Below are positions 48,836 through 59,555 of a DNA stretch of 64,000 nt, in pieces. The translations under genes were made by a program, and so were the position numbers. Below the pieces are notes generated by a model. That model did not search any database, was not told the DNA's origin, and saw only the letters and a list, made by a program, of their open reading frames with translations. The stretch spans positions 3,938,280 to 4,002,279 of the forward strand of contig NW_004624795.1 in assembly GCF_000247695.1 (NCBI RefSeq), read 5' to 3'. Origin of the DNA: Heterocephalus glaber. Its lineage: Eukaryota; Chordata; Mammalia; Rodentia; Bathyergidae. The number at the start of each line of letters is the position of its first letter. Within the stretch, counting starts at the first letter, position 1.

Positions 48836-49190
48836 GGCCGGGAATTTAGCTCAGGGGTTCTGGCGCCTGCCTTGCAAGTGCAAGGTCCTGAGTTCGATCC
48901 TCTGTACCAAAAAAAAAAAAAAAAAATTAAGTTAAATAAAAAAGAATTTTTAAAAAATTAAAAAGGAGGGCCGGGGATTTAGCTCAGTGGTTCTGCTGCC
49001 TGCCTTGCAAGTGCAAGGTCCTGAGTTCGATCCTCTGTACCAAAAAAAAAAAAAAAAAATTAAGTTAAATAAAAAAGAATTTTTAAAAAATTAAAAAGGA
49101 GGGCCGGGGATTTAGCTCAGTGGTTCTGCTGCCTGCCTTGCAAGTGCAAGGTCCCGAGTTCGCTCCCTGGTACTAAAAAAAAAGCAAAAA
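48836..49190 (+). repeat. 133-bp tandem duplication of an ID SINE with flank
   Basis: ID heads start at 48836, 48969 and 49102, an exact 133-base period. Units 1 and 2 share the same 18-A tail and the same AT-rich flank (TTAAGTTAAATAAAAAAGAA onward, ending TTAAAAAGGAG). Unit 3 starts with the same ID head but keeps its own tail after TACC/TACT. The A and B boxes are intact in all three except one base in the unit 3 B box. Confidence 0.93.
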
Positions 49191-49194
49191 AAAC

Positions 49195-49450
49195 CGGCTG
49201 GGGATGTAGCACAGTGCAAAGGTCCTGGGTCCAATCCTCAGCACCTCCCCATGCTCATAGAAGGGTGACTATTAATTCTGTTTAGGTTTAATAAGGAGCA
49301 GGACCTATGATGACTTTAATAGAGCCTTTCACTTGCCGAAACACGCATTAAAATATTTCAGCAGGGGCCAGGGATTTAGCTCAGTGGTTCCAGCGCCTGC
49401 CTTGAAAGCACAAAATCCAGAGTTCGATTCCTGGTACCAAAAAAAAAAAA
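49195..49450 (+). repeat. Decayed ID half and an ID SINE
   Basis: GGGGATGTAGCACAGTGCAA with GGGTCCAATCCTCAGCACC (49197-49243), then a full ID at 49366-49455 with GGGATTTAGCTCAGTGGTTC and GAGTTCGATTC. Confidence 0.85.
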
Positions 49451-49644
49451 AAAATTTCAGCAGGAGCTCAATGGGGTGCGCTCTGCATTTGAGCTGTGGG
49501 GGCCGCTCTTGAGTCAGTTGTCAGGCTGTGCGCTGGGCTCGCTCAAGGGCCTGGGTTTGATCCCAGCGCTGCAAACAAACAAGTCCTCAAACTGTGCACT
49601 TAAAGTGTGTATTTTATTGTACATTAATCAGACCTCAACGAAGT

Positions 49645-49739
49645 TGATTTTTTTTTTTTTTTTTTTGGTACCATGGATTGAACTCGGGTGCTTGTGCTTG
49701 CGCAGCAGGCGGCGAAACCACTGAGATAAATCCCCGGCC
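49645..49739 (-). repeat. Reverse ID SINE ending at the gap
   Basis: T tail, TTTGGTACCATGGATTGAAC, CACTGAGATAAATCCCCGGC, then N. Confidence 0.88.
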
Positions 49740-50189
49740 NNNNNNNNNNNNNNNNNNNNNNNNNNNNNNNNNNNNNNNNNNNNNNNNNNNNNNNNNNNNN
49801 NNNNNNNNNNNNNNNNNNNNNNNNNNNNNNNNNNNNNNNNNNNNNNNNNNNNNNNNNNNNNNNNNNNNNNNNNNNNNNNNNNNNNNNNNNNNNNNNNNNN
49901 NNNNNNNNNNNNNNNNNNNNNNNNNNNNNNNNNNNNNNNNNNNNNNNNNNNNNNNNNNNNNNNNNNNNNNNNNNNNNNNNNNNNNNNNNNNNNNNNNNNN
50001 NNNNNNNNNNNNNNNNNNNNNNNNNNNNNNNNNNNNNNNNNNNNNNNNNNNNNNNNNNNNNNNNNNNNNNNNNNNNNNNNNNNNNNNNNNNNNNNNNNNN
50101 NNNNNNNNNNNNNNNNNNNNNNNNNNNNNNNNNNNNNNNNNNNNNNNNNNNNNNNNNNNNNNNNNNNNNNNNNNNNNNNNNNNNNNNNN
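49740..50189. other. Assembly gap (N run)
   Basis: 450 undetermined bases, bordered by an ID SINE on the left and LINE-1 3' sequence on the right. Confidence 0.99.
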
Positions 50190-50595
50190 AGTCATTTATA
50201 GCTAAATGGATGCATATAGAGGCCATACTCTTAAGTGAAATAAATAGGACACACATGTGTAAATACCAAATAGTTTCTCTAGTGTGAGAGACTGAGAGTG
50301 TAAACAAGGGTTAAAATGATTAAAATGAATAACTGATAATTTGAAATAGGAAAAAAGGTCCAAAGACAAAGGGGTGAAGGGAGGGGAAGGGGAAAGGAAA
50401 GGAGGGAAAGGAAAAATTATGAGAAAAGAAAAAAAAATGGAAACAATGTCTGTGTAAATAGGGAAGGGCGCACAGGTAATGGGGAAAAAATAAGAACCAA
50501 GGTACATCATGCACAGGTACAAGCACCCGATGATAAATGTAAATGAATTGTATACCTAAAATGTACCAATAAAAGAACTTAAGGAAAAAAACCAA
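50190..50595 (+). mobile_element. LINE-1 3' end fragment
   Basis: AAATGGATGCATATAGAGGC with CTTAAGTGAAATAAATAGG matches the segment near the end of mammalian L1 ORF2 and the 3' UTR. A G/A-rich polypurine stretch (50375-50450) follows, and the element ends at an AATAAA and A-rich tail near 50570-50595. No coding capacity remains; the rest may lie in the gap. Confidence 0.75.
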
Positions 50596-51190
50596 AACGT
50601 GGTGGGGGGAATCAAACCCATGACCTCCTCCATTGAAAGCTGCACTCTGCCATGGAGCTACACTCTCAGCCAGATGAGCTTCCTTCTCCTTCTCTCCCTT
50701 CCTTTCTTCCTTCTAGTGGGGAATGAACCCAGTGCCTTCCCACTGAGCTACATCCCCAGCCCTTTTTTATTTTTCATCTATTTACTATTGGTACTATTTT
50801 GGTGTTTTTGAGACAGGATCTCGCTATGTACCCCAGGCTGGCCTTGAACTCAAGGCAGTCCTCCTGTCTCAGCCTCACAAGTGCTGGGATTACAGGTGTG
50901 CACAACTGTGGCTGGCTATTTTTAAATTTAATTTAATTTATTTTTGAGACAGGGTCTCCGTGTGCAGTTCAAGGTGGCCTTGAACTCACCATGTAGCCCA
51001 GGCTGGCCTCAAACTTGTGATCCAACTGCCTCAGTTGCCTCCAAGTGCTAGGATACAAGCGTGCATCACCATGCCTGGCTATTTTTTAATTTTAAAACAG
51101 ACTTTGTGTATTGCTAACTTGCCCAGGCTGTGCTCCAACTTGCAGTCCTGCGTCAGCCTCCCAGAGTGTCGAGATGACAGACAGAAGCTG
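50596..51190 (-). repeat. Reverse SINE cluster (ID, ID, B1, B1, B1 fragment)
   Basis: ID-like 50600-50675 and 50712-50762, B1 50800-50915, B1 with duplicated unit 50940-51082, B1 fragment 51085-51185. Confidence 0.82.
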
Positions 51191-51755
51191 ACTTTTTGTT
51201 AAGCGGTGTGGGGGGGCGGGGGTCAGCGTGAAACACAGGCTGTGAACTGATAGGCATGACACAGGGTTGTTGGGCACCTGGAGTTTATTATCCTTCGGTG
51301 CTTACTTGTGTGCAGGTTTGAGGTTTCCCCTAATAAAACAGGTTTTTAACTGCACGAAGGTGCCGTTTCTTTTACCAACGAACCTGCAGCTTCCAGATGT
51401 TCAGTATATTGAGTTCCACAGCTGGTGGCTGGTGAGCCCAGAACTGAACAGACCCAGCCAGCCCGGAACCTCTTCCTGGGCCAACATGGCCAGGCCGGCT
51501 TGGCCCAGGGCTGACCTGACTTGGGAACTCTGGGAGCTGCAAGGGCTGACACAGTGGCCAATTGCGGTGGGCTCAGGCATGGCTCCTGTCTGAGTCTCCT
51601 TCTCATGGGGCAGACTTGTGGTCACCAGCATGGACTCAGAAGCCTGGCTCTGCTGCCTGGGCAGGTCCCCTACCCTCTCCCCTCAGGGTCCTCAAGTAGA
51701 CCCTGGATATCAGCAGGAAGGGGCATGGCCAGCCTGAAACAGTTCACAGCTTCTT
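51191..51755. other. Unique intergenic DNA
   Basis: No gene or named repeat recognised between two SINE clusters. Confidence 0.5.
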
Positions 51756-51761
51756 AAGTTA

Positions 51762-52015
51762 ACCTGGGCCGGGCCTGGTGGCCCACACCTGTGATCCCAG
51801 CACTCAGGAAGCTGAAGCAGGAGGATCACCATGAATTCAAGGCCAGCCTGGGCTACATAGTGAATTGAGGGCCAGCCTGAACTACAAAGTGAGACCCTGT
51901 CTCAAAAAAAAAAAAAAAAGAATGAATAAATGAATAAAAAGTTAAACATAAGGGTTAGTGGTGTGGTACAGTGGTAGAGCACTTGCCTAGCATGCCCAAC
52001 ACCCTGGGTTTAACT
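51762..52015 (+). repeat. B1 then ID-like SINE
   Basis: B1 51765-51920 with duplicated unit and 18-A tail. ID-like 51953-52015 keeps TGGTACAGTGGTAGAGCACT and CTAGCATGCCC, close to tRNA-Ala. Confidence 0.87.
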
Positions 52016-52079
52016 AATAATTATAATAATAATAATAAATAAAAAGTTAACCAGGAGTTCCACTCTTTTGTTTTTCTTT

Positions 52080-52840
52080 TTTTTTTGTACCGGGGGGGAC
52101 TGAACTCAGGACCTTGCACTTGCAAGGCAGGTGCAGTGCCACTAAGCTAAACCCCTGGCCCTATTTTCTTTTTTTTGAGACAGGGTCTTGTTATGTAGCC
52201 CAGGCTGGCCCCAAACTTGAGGCAATCCTTCTGCCTCAGCCTCCCGAGTGCTGGGATTGCAGGTGTGCACCACCACACCTGGATTTTTTTTTTTTTTTGA
52301 GAGAAGGCTTTAGTCTTTAAGGAGAACTTCAAAAAAAAAAAAAATTTTAGGGGCCGGGGATTTAGCTCAGTGGTTTCTCTGCCTGCTGCGTAAGCACAAG
52401 GACCCAAGTTTGATCCCTGGTACCAAAAAAAAAAAATGAATTTTTACCCCAGTAATGGGAAAAAAAAATTTTAGGGGAGGGGGTCCTGGAGATTGAACCT
52501 AGGATCTTCTCACTGAGCTATAACCCAGCCCTTTTAAAATTTTGAGACAAGGTCTTGCTAAATTCTCCAGGCTGACCTGGGACTTGTGATCTGCCTGCCT
52601 CAGCCTCCCAGAATGCTAGAATTACAGGTGTGCACTACCATATCCAACTCAGTAATTCTACTCTTTTTTGTTGTTGTTATTATTGTTGTTTTGAGAAAGA
52701 GTCTCACCATGTAGTCCAGGCTGGCCTTGAACTCACTACTATAAGTGGCTCAGGCTGGCCTTGAACTCCTGAAAATCCTCCCGCCTCAGCCTCCCAAGTG
52801 CTGGGATGACAGGTGTAGACCAGCATGCCCAGCAGCATTT
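52080..52840. repeat. Dense SINE cluster
   Basis: ID(-) 52085-52162, B1(-) 52170-52285, ID(+) 52350-52430, ID(-) fragment 52480-52530, B1(-) 52535-52650, B1(-) with duplicated unit 52690-52835. Confidence 0.85.
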
Positions 52841-52929
52841 CTACTCTTAACTATCTATTTAACAGAAATAAAAACCTATCATCCCCACAAAGTTGTATGC
52901 CAATATTCCTAACAGTATTACTTGTAACA

Positions 52930-53285
52930 AATAGTGAGGATGCCTGTAATTGTAGCGCCCTGGGAGGCTGAGGCAGGAGAATCACAGGTTCGAGCCCAGC
53001 CTGGGCAATTTAGCAACTTAGCAAGACCTTGTCTAAAAAAAAAAAAAACTAGATGTGGTAGCCTGTCTCAAAAAAGAAATAAACACAAAATTCCATTTAT
53101 TAAAAATAAAACAGGGCGGGGGATTTAGCTCAGTGGCACTGCACCTGGCCCCAAGTGCAAGGTCATGAGTTCAATCCCCAGTACCAAAAAAATAAATAAC
53201 ATAAAATTTAAAAAACAATATCTGGGATGTAGCTCAGTACAAAGGCCCTGGGTTCAATCCCCATGCCAGGGGAAAAAAAGAAAAG
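52930..53285 (+). repeat. B1, ID and decayed ID SINEs
   Basis: B1 52935-53052, ID 53115-53190 (GGGATTTAGCTCAGTGGCAC to GAGTTCAATCCCCAGTACC), decayed ID 53220-53270. Confidence 0.83.
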
Positions 53286-53780
53286 GAAAAAGAAGAAAGA
53301 AAGGAAACAACTGAAGTGAAACTGAATAAACAAAATGCAGAACATCCATACAACAAGGTGTATCAGCGATAAAAAGAAGAAAACTCCTTTCTTTTTTTGA
53401 GACAGGGTCTTGCTGTGTCAGGCTGGTCTATGCAACACCACGCCCCGCTAAAAAGGAACAAACTACTAATCCATGGCAGAACACACAACAATCTCACAAA
53501 CATGAAGCTCTAGCGAAAGGATCACATATTGCAGGATTCCATTCATAGGAGAAGGCAGATCCTCCCAGATCCGGAAGTGGATCAATCCCCTGGGGCTGGG
53601 AATGGGGACAGGAAGCATCTGCTTGTGGAGATGAGGGATTTCACAAGAAATGTTCTAAAACTGGATTGAGATGCTTGAATAACTCTGTAAATCCACTTAA
53701 ATTGGAAACTGGGTTAACTATGGTATATACTACGTGCTATTTTACTTTTTTCTTTTTTTACTACATTTTAGTAAACACTA
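53286..53780. other. Intergenic DNA with LINE-like text
   Basis: GAACATCCATACAACAAGGT and GGATCACATATTGCAGGATT, with ACTCTGTAAATCCACTTAAA, read like an old repeat of the tigger/MER or L1-processed type. I cannot name it. A reverse B1 fragment sits at 53395-53445. Confidence 0.35.
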
Positions 53781-53787
53781 CCTAAAG

Positions 53788-53955
53788 TAGCATGGTGATG
53801 TACGCCTGTGATCCCAGCATTGTAGGGGGCTGAGGCAGAAGGATCTCAAATTCGAACCCAGCCTGAGCAATTCGGCAAGATCCTGTCTAAAAATAAAAAA
53901 CGGCTGGGAAGGTAGCACAGTGAGAAGGCCCTGGGTTCTATCCCCAGGACAGTGT
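53788..53955 (+). repeat. B1-ID dimeric SINE
   Basis: TAGCATGGTGATGTACGCCT, GGCTGAGGCAGAAGGATCTC, GGCTGGGAAGGTAGCACAGT and GGTTCTATCCCCAGGAC, followed by a short GT microsatellite. Confidence 0.86.
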
Positions 53956-53999
53956 GTGTGTCTGCGCACGCGTGTGCACACACAGGAACTCTAAGGTGG

Positions 54000-54690
54000 T
54001 GAAGGGATAGGATGACCTGGAGTTCTTCGAACCGAGCGGGGGAAAGCGGGCGACACGGCGCAGGTCCCTGCCCCAGAGCACTTGCTTCCCGATCCTCACT
54101 GCCTGGGCAAGGAAGCAGACCGGCTGGCTGCAGGTCCCCAGAGCCCTTTCTCCCCGGGACAGGAAGAGGCGCCAGCCGACCCCCAGCCCCGCGGGCCGAG
54201 GGGTCGCGCGCCCCCTACCGCACGCGGCGGGAATTGCAGCGGCGGCTCAGCCCACCGGGCCGCGAGTTTCACCGTCCTCACTGTCGTGGGAAAGCGACAG
54301 CTGTCCCTTCTCGCCGAGTACAACGCTGACACCCAGTGTCTAGGAGACCTGCACAGCTGCGCCCCAGTCCAAGCCCTCTGAAAAAGGTGCCTCGATAGCC
54401 CCAGGGTGCACACCCCAACTCTAATGTTGGCCAAGAGCTTCAGGCCCTGCAGCTGCTGGGGCCTCTGTGTAGAGGAAGGGGAAGGAGGGAGATCGAGGCA
54501 CAGGGGACGGCGTCCCAGCACTGCCCCGCCTTGAAGTCCCTAGACTCACACTTGGGGGCCCCTTGTGGAGCCAGAGAGGCACAGGCCCTGGGTCTGGGTG
54601 TTGTGTAATCTTCTCGTATTTATTCATCCAACAGCTTCCTAGGGTTTTCTCCTGTGTCAACTCAGTGCTAGTTGTGGGGATGCAAATACA
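54000..54690. other. Small GC-rich block, no gene recognised
   Basis: 54010-54330 is moderately CpG-rich. Open frames of 100-140 codons exist on both strands but match nothing I know and have no supporting splice pattern. Confidence 0.4.
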
Positions 54691-54697
54691 GAGGAGA

Positions 54698-54870
54698 CTC
54701 CGCTCACCTGTCACCCCAGCACAGGGAGGCTGAGGCAGGAGGATAACCCAGAGTTCAAGGCCAGCCTGGACAACATAGCAAGACCTTGTCTCAACAAACA
54801 TTCCATCCCCGGCACCAAACAAACAACAACAACAACAAAAAAAAACAAGAAGAAATAAAAAGAAAAAGAA
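54698..54870 (+). repeat. B1 SINE with long A/C tail
   Basis: CTCACCTGTCACCCCAGCAC, GGAGGCTGAGGCAGGAGGAT, GACCTTGTCTCAACAAACAT, then (AAC)n and A/G-rich tail. Confidence 0.86.
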
Positions 54871-55477
54871 GTCTTTGCAGCCTATGTTCCAGGTGTTGGA
54901 GCCCCAAGGCTCACCACAGCCAGTGCAGGGGGTCCCCTGGGCCCCCTGTCACACAGACAGCAGAAACCTAGCACGGGGGCCTCAGCACTGCCTCCACCCC
55001 AGAAGCTGCGTGCACCCCCCCCACCAAGGCATGGTGTGGGCACAGGGCTCTGGGGCCATCAGCATCCCTTGGCCAGACCCAGCCTGGCAAAGTGACCTGG
55101 TGGGGACCCCTGTGAGCCCTCTCCGGACAGCTGCCTGGAGACTCTGCTGCAGAGGACGCTGGGGGACCGAGCACCCCATTACCAACCCTGGCACCCCACT
55201 TCCGGGCTTCATGGGGGGGCAGCCTTTTTATCCTTGTTCTCCCAGACACGGTTTGATATCACACAGGGAAACAGTGCCCCCTTGTCACCGGGAGGACCAG
55301 GAGGAGGCCACAGCCAGATCGCTGTCCCCTTCTAGAACCAACCCCTCTCCTGCCCTGGCCCGAGTGAGGTCTTCCTCTCTCTGTCACTCCAGCGTCCTTC
55401 ACCTCGCTTACTCTGAGCCATCTCAGTCCAGCAGCTTTATTTATTTCTTTGTATAAACTCAGGATTAAACCCAGGGC

Positions 55478-55968
55478 CTTCCGGCTGAGTACCAGGATCA
55501 AACTCTGGACCTTGTGCTTGCAAGGCAGGTGGTGGCACCACTGAGGTAAATCCCCCACCCTCCCCTTTTTATTTTTTGATACAAGCTCTCCCTAAATTGC
55601 TGAGGTTAGTCTTGGACTTGCAATCCTCCTGCCTCAGCCTTCCTGGTTGATGGGATCACAGGCTCCCGCCATTGTAGCTGGCTACAATTTGATCCTTACC
55701 GAGAGAATATCCCAGAGACAACTGCATCACTCACTCCATCACTCCTTCCTTCCTTTCTTTCTTTCTTTGGTCCCGGGGATTGAACTCAGATCCTTGTGCT
55801 TTTGAGGCAGGCGGCAGAACCACTGAGCTAAATCCCCGGCCCCATTTCTTTATTTTTGAGACAAGGTCTCGCTATGTAGTCCAGGCTGGCCTTGAACTTA
55901 TGGCAATACTCCTGCCTCAGCCTCCCAAGTGCTGGGATCACAGGCGTGCACCACCACACCCAGCCTTC
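55478..55968 (-). repeat. Reverse SINE cluster: ID, B1, ID, B1
   Basis: ID 55483-55556, B1 55565-55690, ID 55768-55842 (GGTCCCGGGGATTGAACTCA to GAGCTAAATCCCCGGCCC), B1 55845-55965. Confidence 0.87.
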
Positions 55969-56157
55969 TTCCACCTATTTCTTCATTCACAAATATCTCC
56001 TGGCACTTGCTAAGTCTGGGCACACTTCTGGGGGGTGCAGCAGCGTTCAGGATAAAGTACTTCTTGCTGGGACAGCGAAAGCATCACCTCAATCAGGATA
56101 ATGGGAGAGACCAGCACTAGGAATGACACAGACTGTCGCATAACAGTAAGCCATGCA

Positions 56158-56312
56158 AGGCCAATGGGATGACTCAAGTCTGTAATCCCAGCACTGAAGG
56201 GGCTGAGGCAGTAGGAACTCTGTGAGTCTGAGGCCAGCCTGGACTACATAGTGAGTTCAAGGTTAGCCTGAGGGACACACGGAGAGGCTCTGTCCCAAAA
56301 CAAAACCAGAAA
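56158..56312 (+). repeat. B1 SINE
   Basis: GGCCAATGGGATGACTCAAG, AAGGGGCTGAGGCAGTAGGA, duplicated unit, GCTCTGTCCCAAAACAAAAC. Confidence 0.82.
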
Positions 56313-56774
56313 ACCGTAAGTACGCCCCACAGGGACTAAAGGGTAAGGAGCTGGAGTGTGAGTGCTGAGCGGTGGTGGGAATTTCCCTCTTTGCTTTCCT
56401 CTCTCTGGCGAGCTGAGTGTCAGGGCCCGTGTGTCCCCTCCTCCAGCTTTTTCAGCCCTCTGGGCACCTCGGGGCTCGCAGGGCACTGTCCCAGGCTTCA
56501 AGGGTCTGCAGAGCCGGCCCCTGGTAACATTATGAGGCACCTGTGTCGCCGCCTTCGCGGGTGTTAACAATGCGTCCCCACTGGAGTTTATCTTTTATTC
56601 TGTTCATCTTGGACATTGGTACTGAATTCCCAGCTACTCCGTCCAGAAACACTTGTGGGACCTGCTGTGTGCCAGGCCCTGTCCTGGGGCAGAAACAGAG
56701 AAAGAAGGAAATTCTCTGCCCAAGGAGTCCTCGCTGGGCAAAGCGTGTGAGCCCCAGCGTCGCCCCGTTTCGTT

Positions 56775-56945
56775 TCCTCTTGTGTTTTGCGGCACTGAGG
56801 ACTGAACCCAGGGTCTTCACACTGCGCCACACCCAAGGACCCCCCCTTTAGTTTTTATTTTCCTAAGCCACTAAATTGCTCAGGCTGGGCTTCAGCTAGC
56901 AGCCCTCTCGCCTCGGCCTCCGGAGCGCGGGGATGACAGGCGCGC
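56775..56945 (-). repeat. Reverse B1-ID dimeric SINE near EPOP
   Basis: GCGGCACTGAGGACTGAACC (ID half), TAAGCCACTAAATTGCTCAG and CTCGCCTCGGCCTCCGGAGC (B1 half), GGGGATGACAGGCGCGCG. It abuts the EPOP CpG island and has itself kept a high CpG content. Confidence 0.8.
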
Positions 56946-57804
56946 GCTCCAGCCGCGCTCGGCTGGCTCTTTCCGTCCTTCCGTGCACGCGGCGCGAGCT
57001 CCGCTCTGCCGACTCACGTGTCTCCACTGGGCGGGAGCGTGGAGAGAAGCGTTCCCATTTCACAGATGCCGCAGCTGCGGGGTGCTACGGGGAAACACGA
57101 GCTGCTCCGCGGGCAGCAGAAGCCGGGAGGCCGCCCACCCAGGTGGGGCGGCGCCTCCGGCCCCCGCGGTGTCACTGCCGCCGCCCCCGCCCCAGGCCGC
57201 CGCCGCCCCCACCCCCGCCCCAGGCCGTCCCCGCAGCCGCGCCGGGTCCACGTGTGTGTGTCTGTGTGCCGAATGGGGCCGGGGGCGGGGCAGGGGCGGA
57301 GCCGCTCGACGTCACGGCCGCGCCACCCAATCAGCGGCGGGCTCACGGCGGCGGCGCTGGTATTGGGGCAGCGAGGGGGCAGTTCTCTATAACGCGGTCT
57401 CCGGAGCCAGCGGGGAAGAAAGGAGCCGAGCGGGCGGAAGGCGCCCTCCCTGCCGCCTGGGCCCCGCACCGGGTGCCGGGCCAGGTCCTTCCCGCCTCCC
57501 TCCATCTCCGGCCGCTTTGTTGGCCCCGCCCCGGGCCCTCCGGGCCGCTCGAGAGGGGGCGCTGGTCCGCGGCGCGCTGCGAAGGCGGCGGCAGGAAGCG
57601 CGCTGGCCGCGCGAGGACCGCGGGGACCCAGGAGTTCGGCCGCCGCCGGTGCCGCGTGACGAGGTCCAGGAGGGGACAGGGCCCGGGGCGCCAGCGAGCC
57701 AAGGCCTCCCCGTCGAGGGAGGCGATGTCCCCCTCGCCCGTGGGCTCAGCGCGCAGCCGGGGCACCGCGCCGCTGGGCCCCCGGCCTCGGCGCCGGGCGC
57801 CGCT
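56946..57804 (+). promoter_or_regulatory. EPOP: EPOP CpG-island promoter and 5' UTR
   Basis: CpG-dense. A CRE-like GACGTCA is at 57308-57314, CCAAT at 57327-57331, an inverted CCAAT (ATTGG) at 57362-57366 and a TATA-like TATAA at 57388-57392. Their spacing suggests a start at about 57415-57425 and a 5' UTR of about 380 bases without introns. The start is inferred from the box positions. Confidence 0.65.
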
Positions 57805-58767
57805 ATGGAGACTCTGTGCCCCGCCCCGCGCCTGGCGGTGCCGTCGTCCCCGCGGGGGTCGCCGTGCGCCCCCTCGCCCCAGAAGTCGCGCCGGGGGACC
57901 CAGGAGTTCTCGCCGCTGTGCCTGCGCGCGCTGGCCTTCTGCGCCCTCGCCAAGCCGCGGGCGCCCTCGCGGGGCCTGGGTCCCCGCGCCTCCCTGTCCC
58001 CTGGCGGCGGCGACCCGGACGGCCTGAAGCAGCCCGGGCAGCCCCACGCTCCGAGCCCCGCGGCCCGCGGGGATGCGGACGCCGCCCCGCTCCCTGGCCA
58101 CGAGCGAGAGGAAGAGGGCGGAGGCACCCGCGCACCTCCGGGCCTCTGCCCGGAGACCCGGCCTCCCCAGGAGGCTCCGCCCGCGCCGGCCCTGGGCCTC
58201 GAGTCCCAGCCGCGGCCCGCCGCCAGCCCGCCGCCACCTGCGGGTCCCTCACCGTCGCCGCCGGAGCAGGACGGACGACCCCCGCCCGAGACACCCGCCG
58301 GGGAACCTTCGACGACTGCGCCCGGCGACCTCCGCCAGGAGCACTTCGATCGCCTGATCCGCCGCTCCAAACTCTGGTGCTACGCGAAAGGCTTCGCCTT
58401 GGACACGCCAAGCCTGCGCCGCGGCCCCGAGCGTCCGCCCGCGAAGGCCCCGGCCAAGGGCGCCACCAAGAAGCGCCGCCGGCCCGCGCCTGTCCCGCGC
58501 CCGCCGGTCCCGGCCCGCGCGCCGCCCCGCCGCCCGGTGCCTGCGCTCCCCGCCGCCGGCACCTTCAGCCTGCTCAGCTGCTTCCCCTGCACGCCTGCCC
58601 TGGTGGTGGGTGACGACGGGGACCTGCGGCCCGCTGCCTCGCTGCGCCTGCAAGGCGACGCCCGGCCCCCGCCCGCCCACCCCGTGTGGCAGTGGCAGGT
58701 AGGGGGCCCCGCGGTCCCCGAGCCCCCCGGTTGTAAGTTCTGGGCGGCCAACCTGGAAGAACTCTGA
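57805..58767 (+). CDS. EPOP: Elongin BC and PRC2-associated protein, single coding exon
   Basis: Nuclear PRC2 accessory protein that links SUZ12 to Elongin B/C and tunes PRC2 at active or low-expressed genes. The frame gives 320 residues, starting [13 protein letters not shown] (ATG 57805-57807) and ending [12 protein letters not shown] (58765-58767). Residues about 33-52 ([20 protein letters not shown]) contain the conserved Elongin BC-box region. The middle (residues 60-170) is low-complexity Pro/Gly/Ala. Residues 174-207 ([20 protein letters not shown] and on to [12 protein letters not shown]) are highly conserved, followed by a basic KKRRRP motif. The C-terminus (about 251-315, [23 protein letters not shown]) is the SUZ12-binding region in family work. 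The human protein is about 379 residues, so the linker is some 60 shorter here. I chose this ATG because the conserved family N-terminus begins there, although the frame stays open upstream to 56983. Confidence 0.95.
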   Translation: METLCPAPRLAVPSSPRGSPCAPSPQKSRRGTQEFSPLCLRALAFCALAKPRAPSRGLGPRASLSPGGGDPDGLKQPGQPHAPSPAARGDADAAPLPGHEREEEGGGTRAPPGLCPETRPPQEAPPAPALGLESQPRPAASPPPPAGPSPSPPEQDGRPPPETPAGEPSTTAPGDLRQEHFDRLIRRSKLWCYAKGFALDTPSLRRGPERPPAKAPAKGATKKRRRPAPVPRPPVPARAPPRRPVPALPAAGTFSLLSCFPCTPALVVGDDGDLRPAASLRLQGDARPPPAHPVWQWQVGGPAVPEPPGCKFWAANLEEL

Positions 58768-59555
58768 GCGCGGGACACACTGCTGCTGCGGAGGACAGAT
58801 GGGGACGCCCGGCTCGAGGACACCCCGGCTTCTCACTTCTGCCTGTTCTTGACACTGTCTGGGCCGTGGGCATTGGGACTCCGGTGACTGATCTGCGAGC
58901 CGGAGGAGCCGAGGGCTGCAGTCGGGGGACAGCGGAGTGACCCGAGTTCCTGCTCTCCTCCCCCCACCCCGGCGCTCTGGGGGTAGCAAAGGAGGCCGCC
59001 GAAAACCCCAAAAGGAGCTGGAGAGACCTTGGTGATGGACAAACCGGTTGTTTCTACGTCCCGGGGCGAGCCTTGGGGGTGGGGGCCGCCGAGGGGGGAG
59101 TGTGATTGGCAGCTCCCTGGGGGGCCCCACCCCGCCCCCACCACCGAACCTTTAACCCCTGGCTGCCCGAAGGCCTTAGAACCAGCATCTCCGAGCCCTG
59201 CTGGGGGAAGGGCCAGATCACCCCCTCCTGGTTCCTTCTAGGGCCCCCCAAGTTCAGGTGACCCGATTGCTGAGACCTTCAGTCTCACCCACCACGAGCC
59301 TTTCCTTTTTGATCGGTTTTGGAGCCCTCCCCCCAGTTTTCCGTTTGCTTTCAGTTCTTTAGGTTTGATGGGTGGACGAGAAACTCCCACCTTCATCATC
59401 CTCTCCCTCCCCCAGGTCGCACCGCACTGAGGGGCAGGGCCTAGGGACCCATCACTTCCCCCCCCGCAGACTGCCTGGGCACAGGGACGGAGACTGTCCC
59501 AGGGAAAGTAGTAGAAGGTGGAAGAAATCAATAAAATCAGACCAAACGAGTCGCC
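58768..59555 (+). other. EPOP: EPOP 3' UTR
   Basis: GC-rich sequence from the stop to an AATAAA at 59530-59535. A longer form reaching the AT-rich patch near 60056-60180 is possible. Confidence 0.65.

Noticed and set aside
48969..49045. ID elements as true tRNA-Ala(TGC) genes
   Set aside because: Acceptor stems do not pair, an A-rich tail follows and the copies are repeated across the window, so they are SINEs. Only 1800-1873 folds as a proper tRNA.
56983..57804. EPOP frame stays open for 274 codons upstream of the chosen ATG
   Set aside because: The upstream part covers the CRE, CCAAT and TATA-like boxes and gives no family-like protein; the conserved N-terminus [13 protein letters not shown] marks the start.
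57387..59130. Antisense frames of 250-330 codons across EPOP
   Set aside because: GC-rich shadows of the real gene, without known protein similarity or splice structure.
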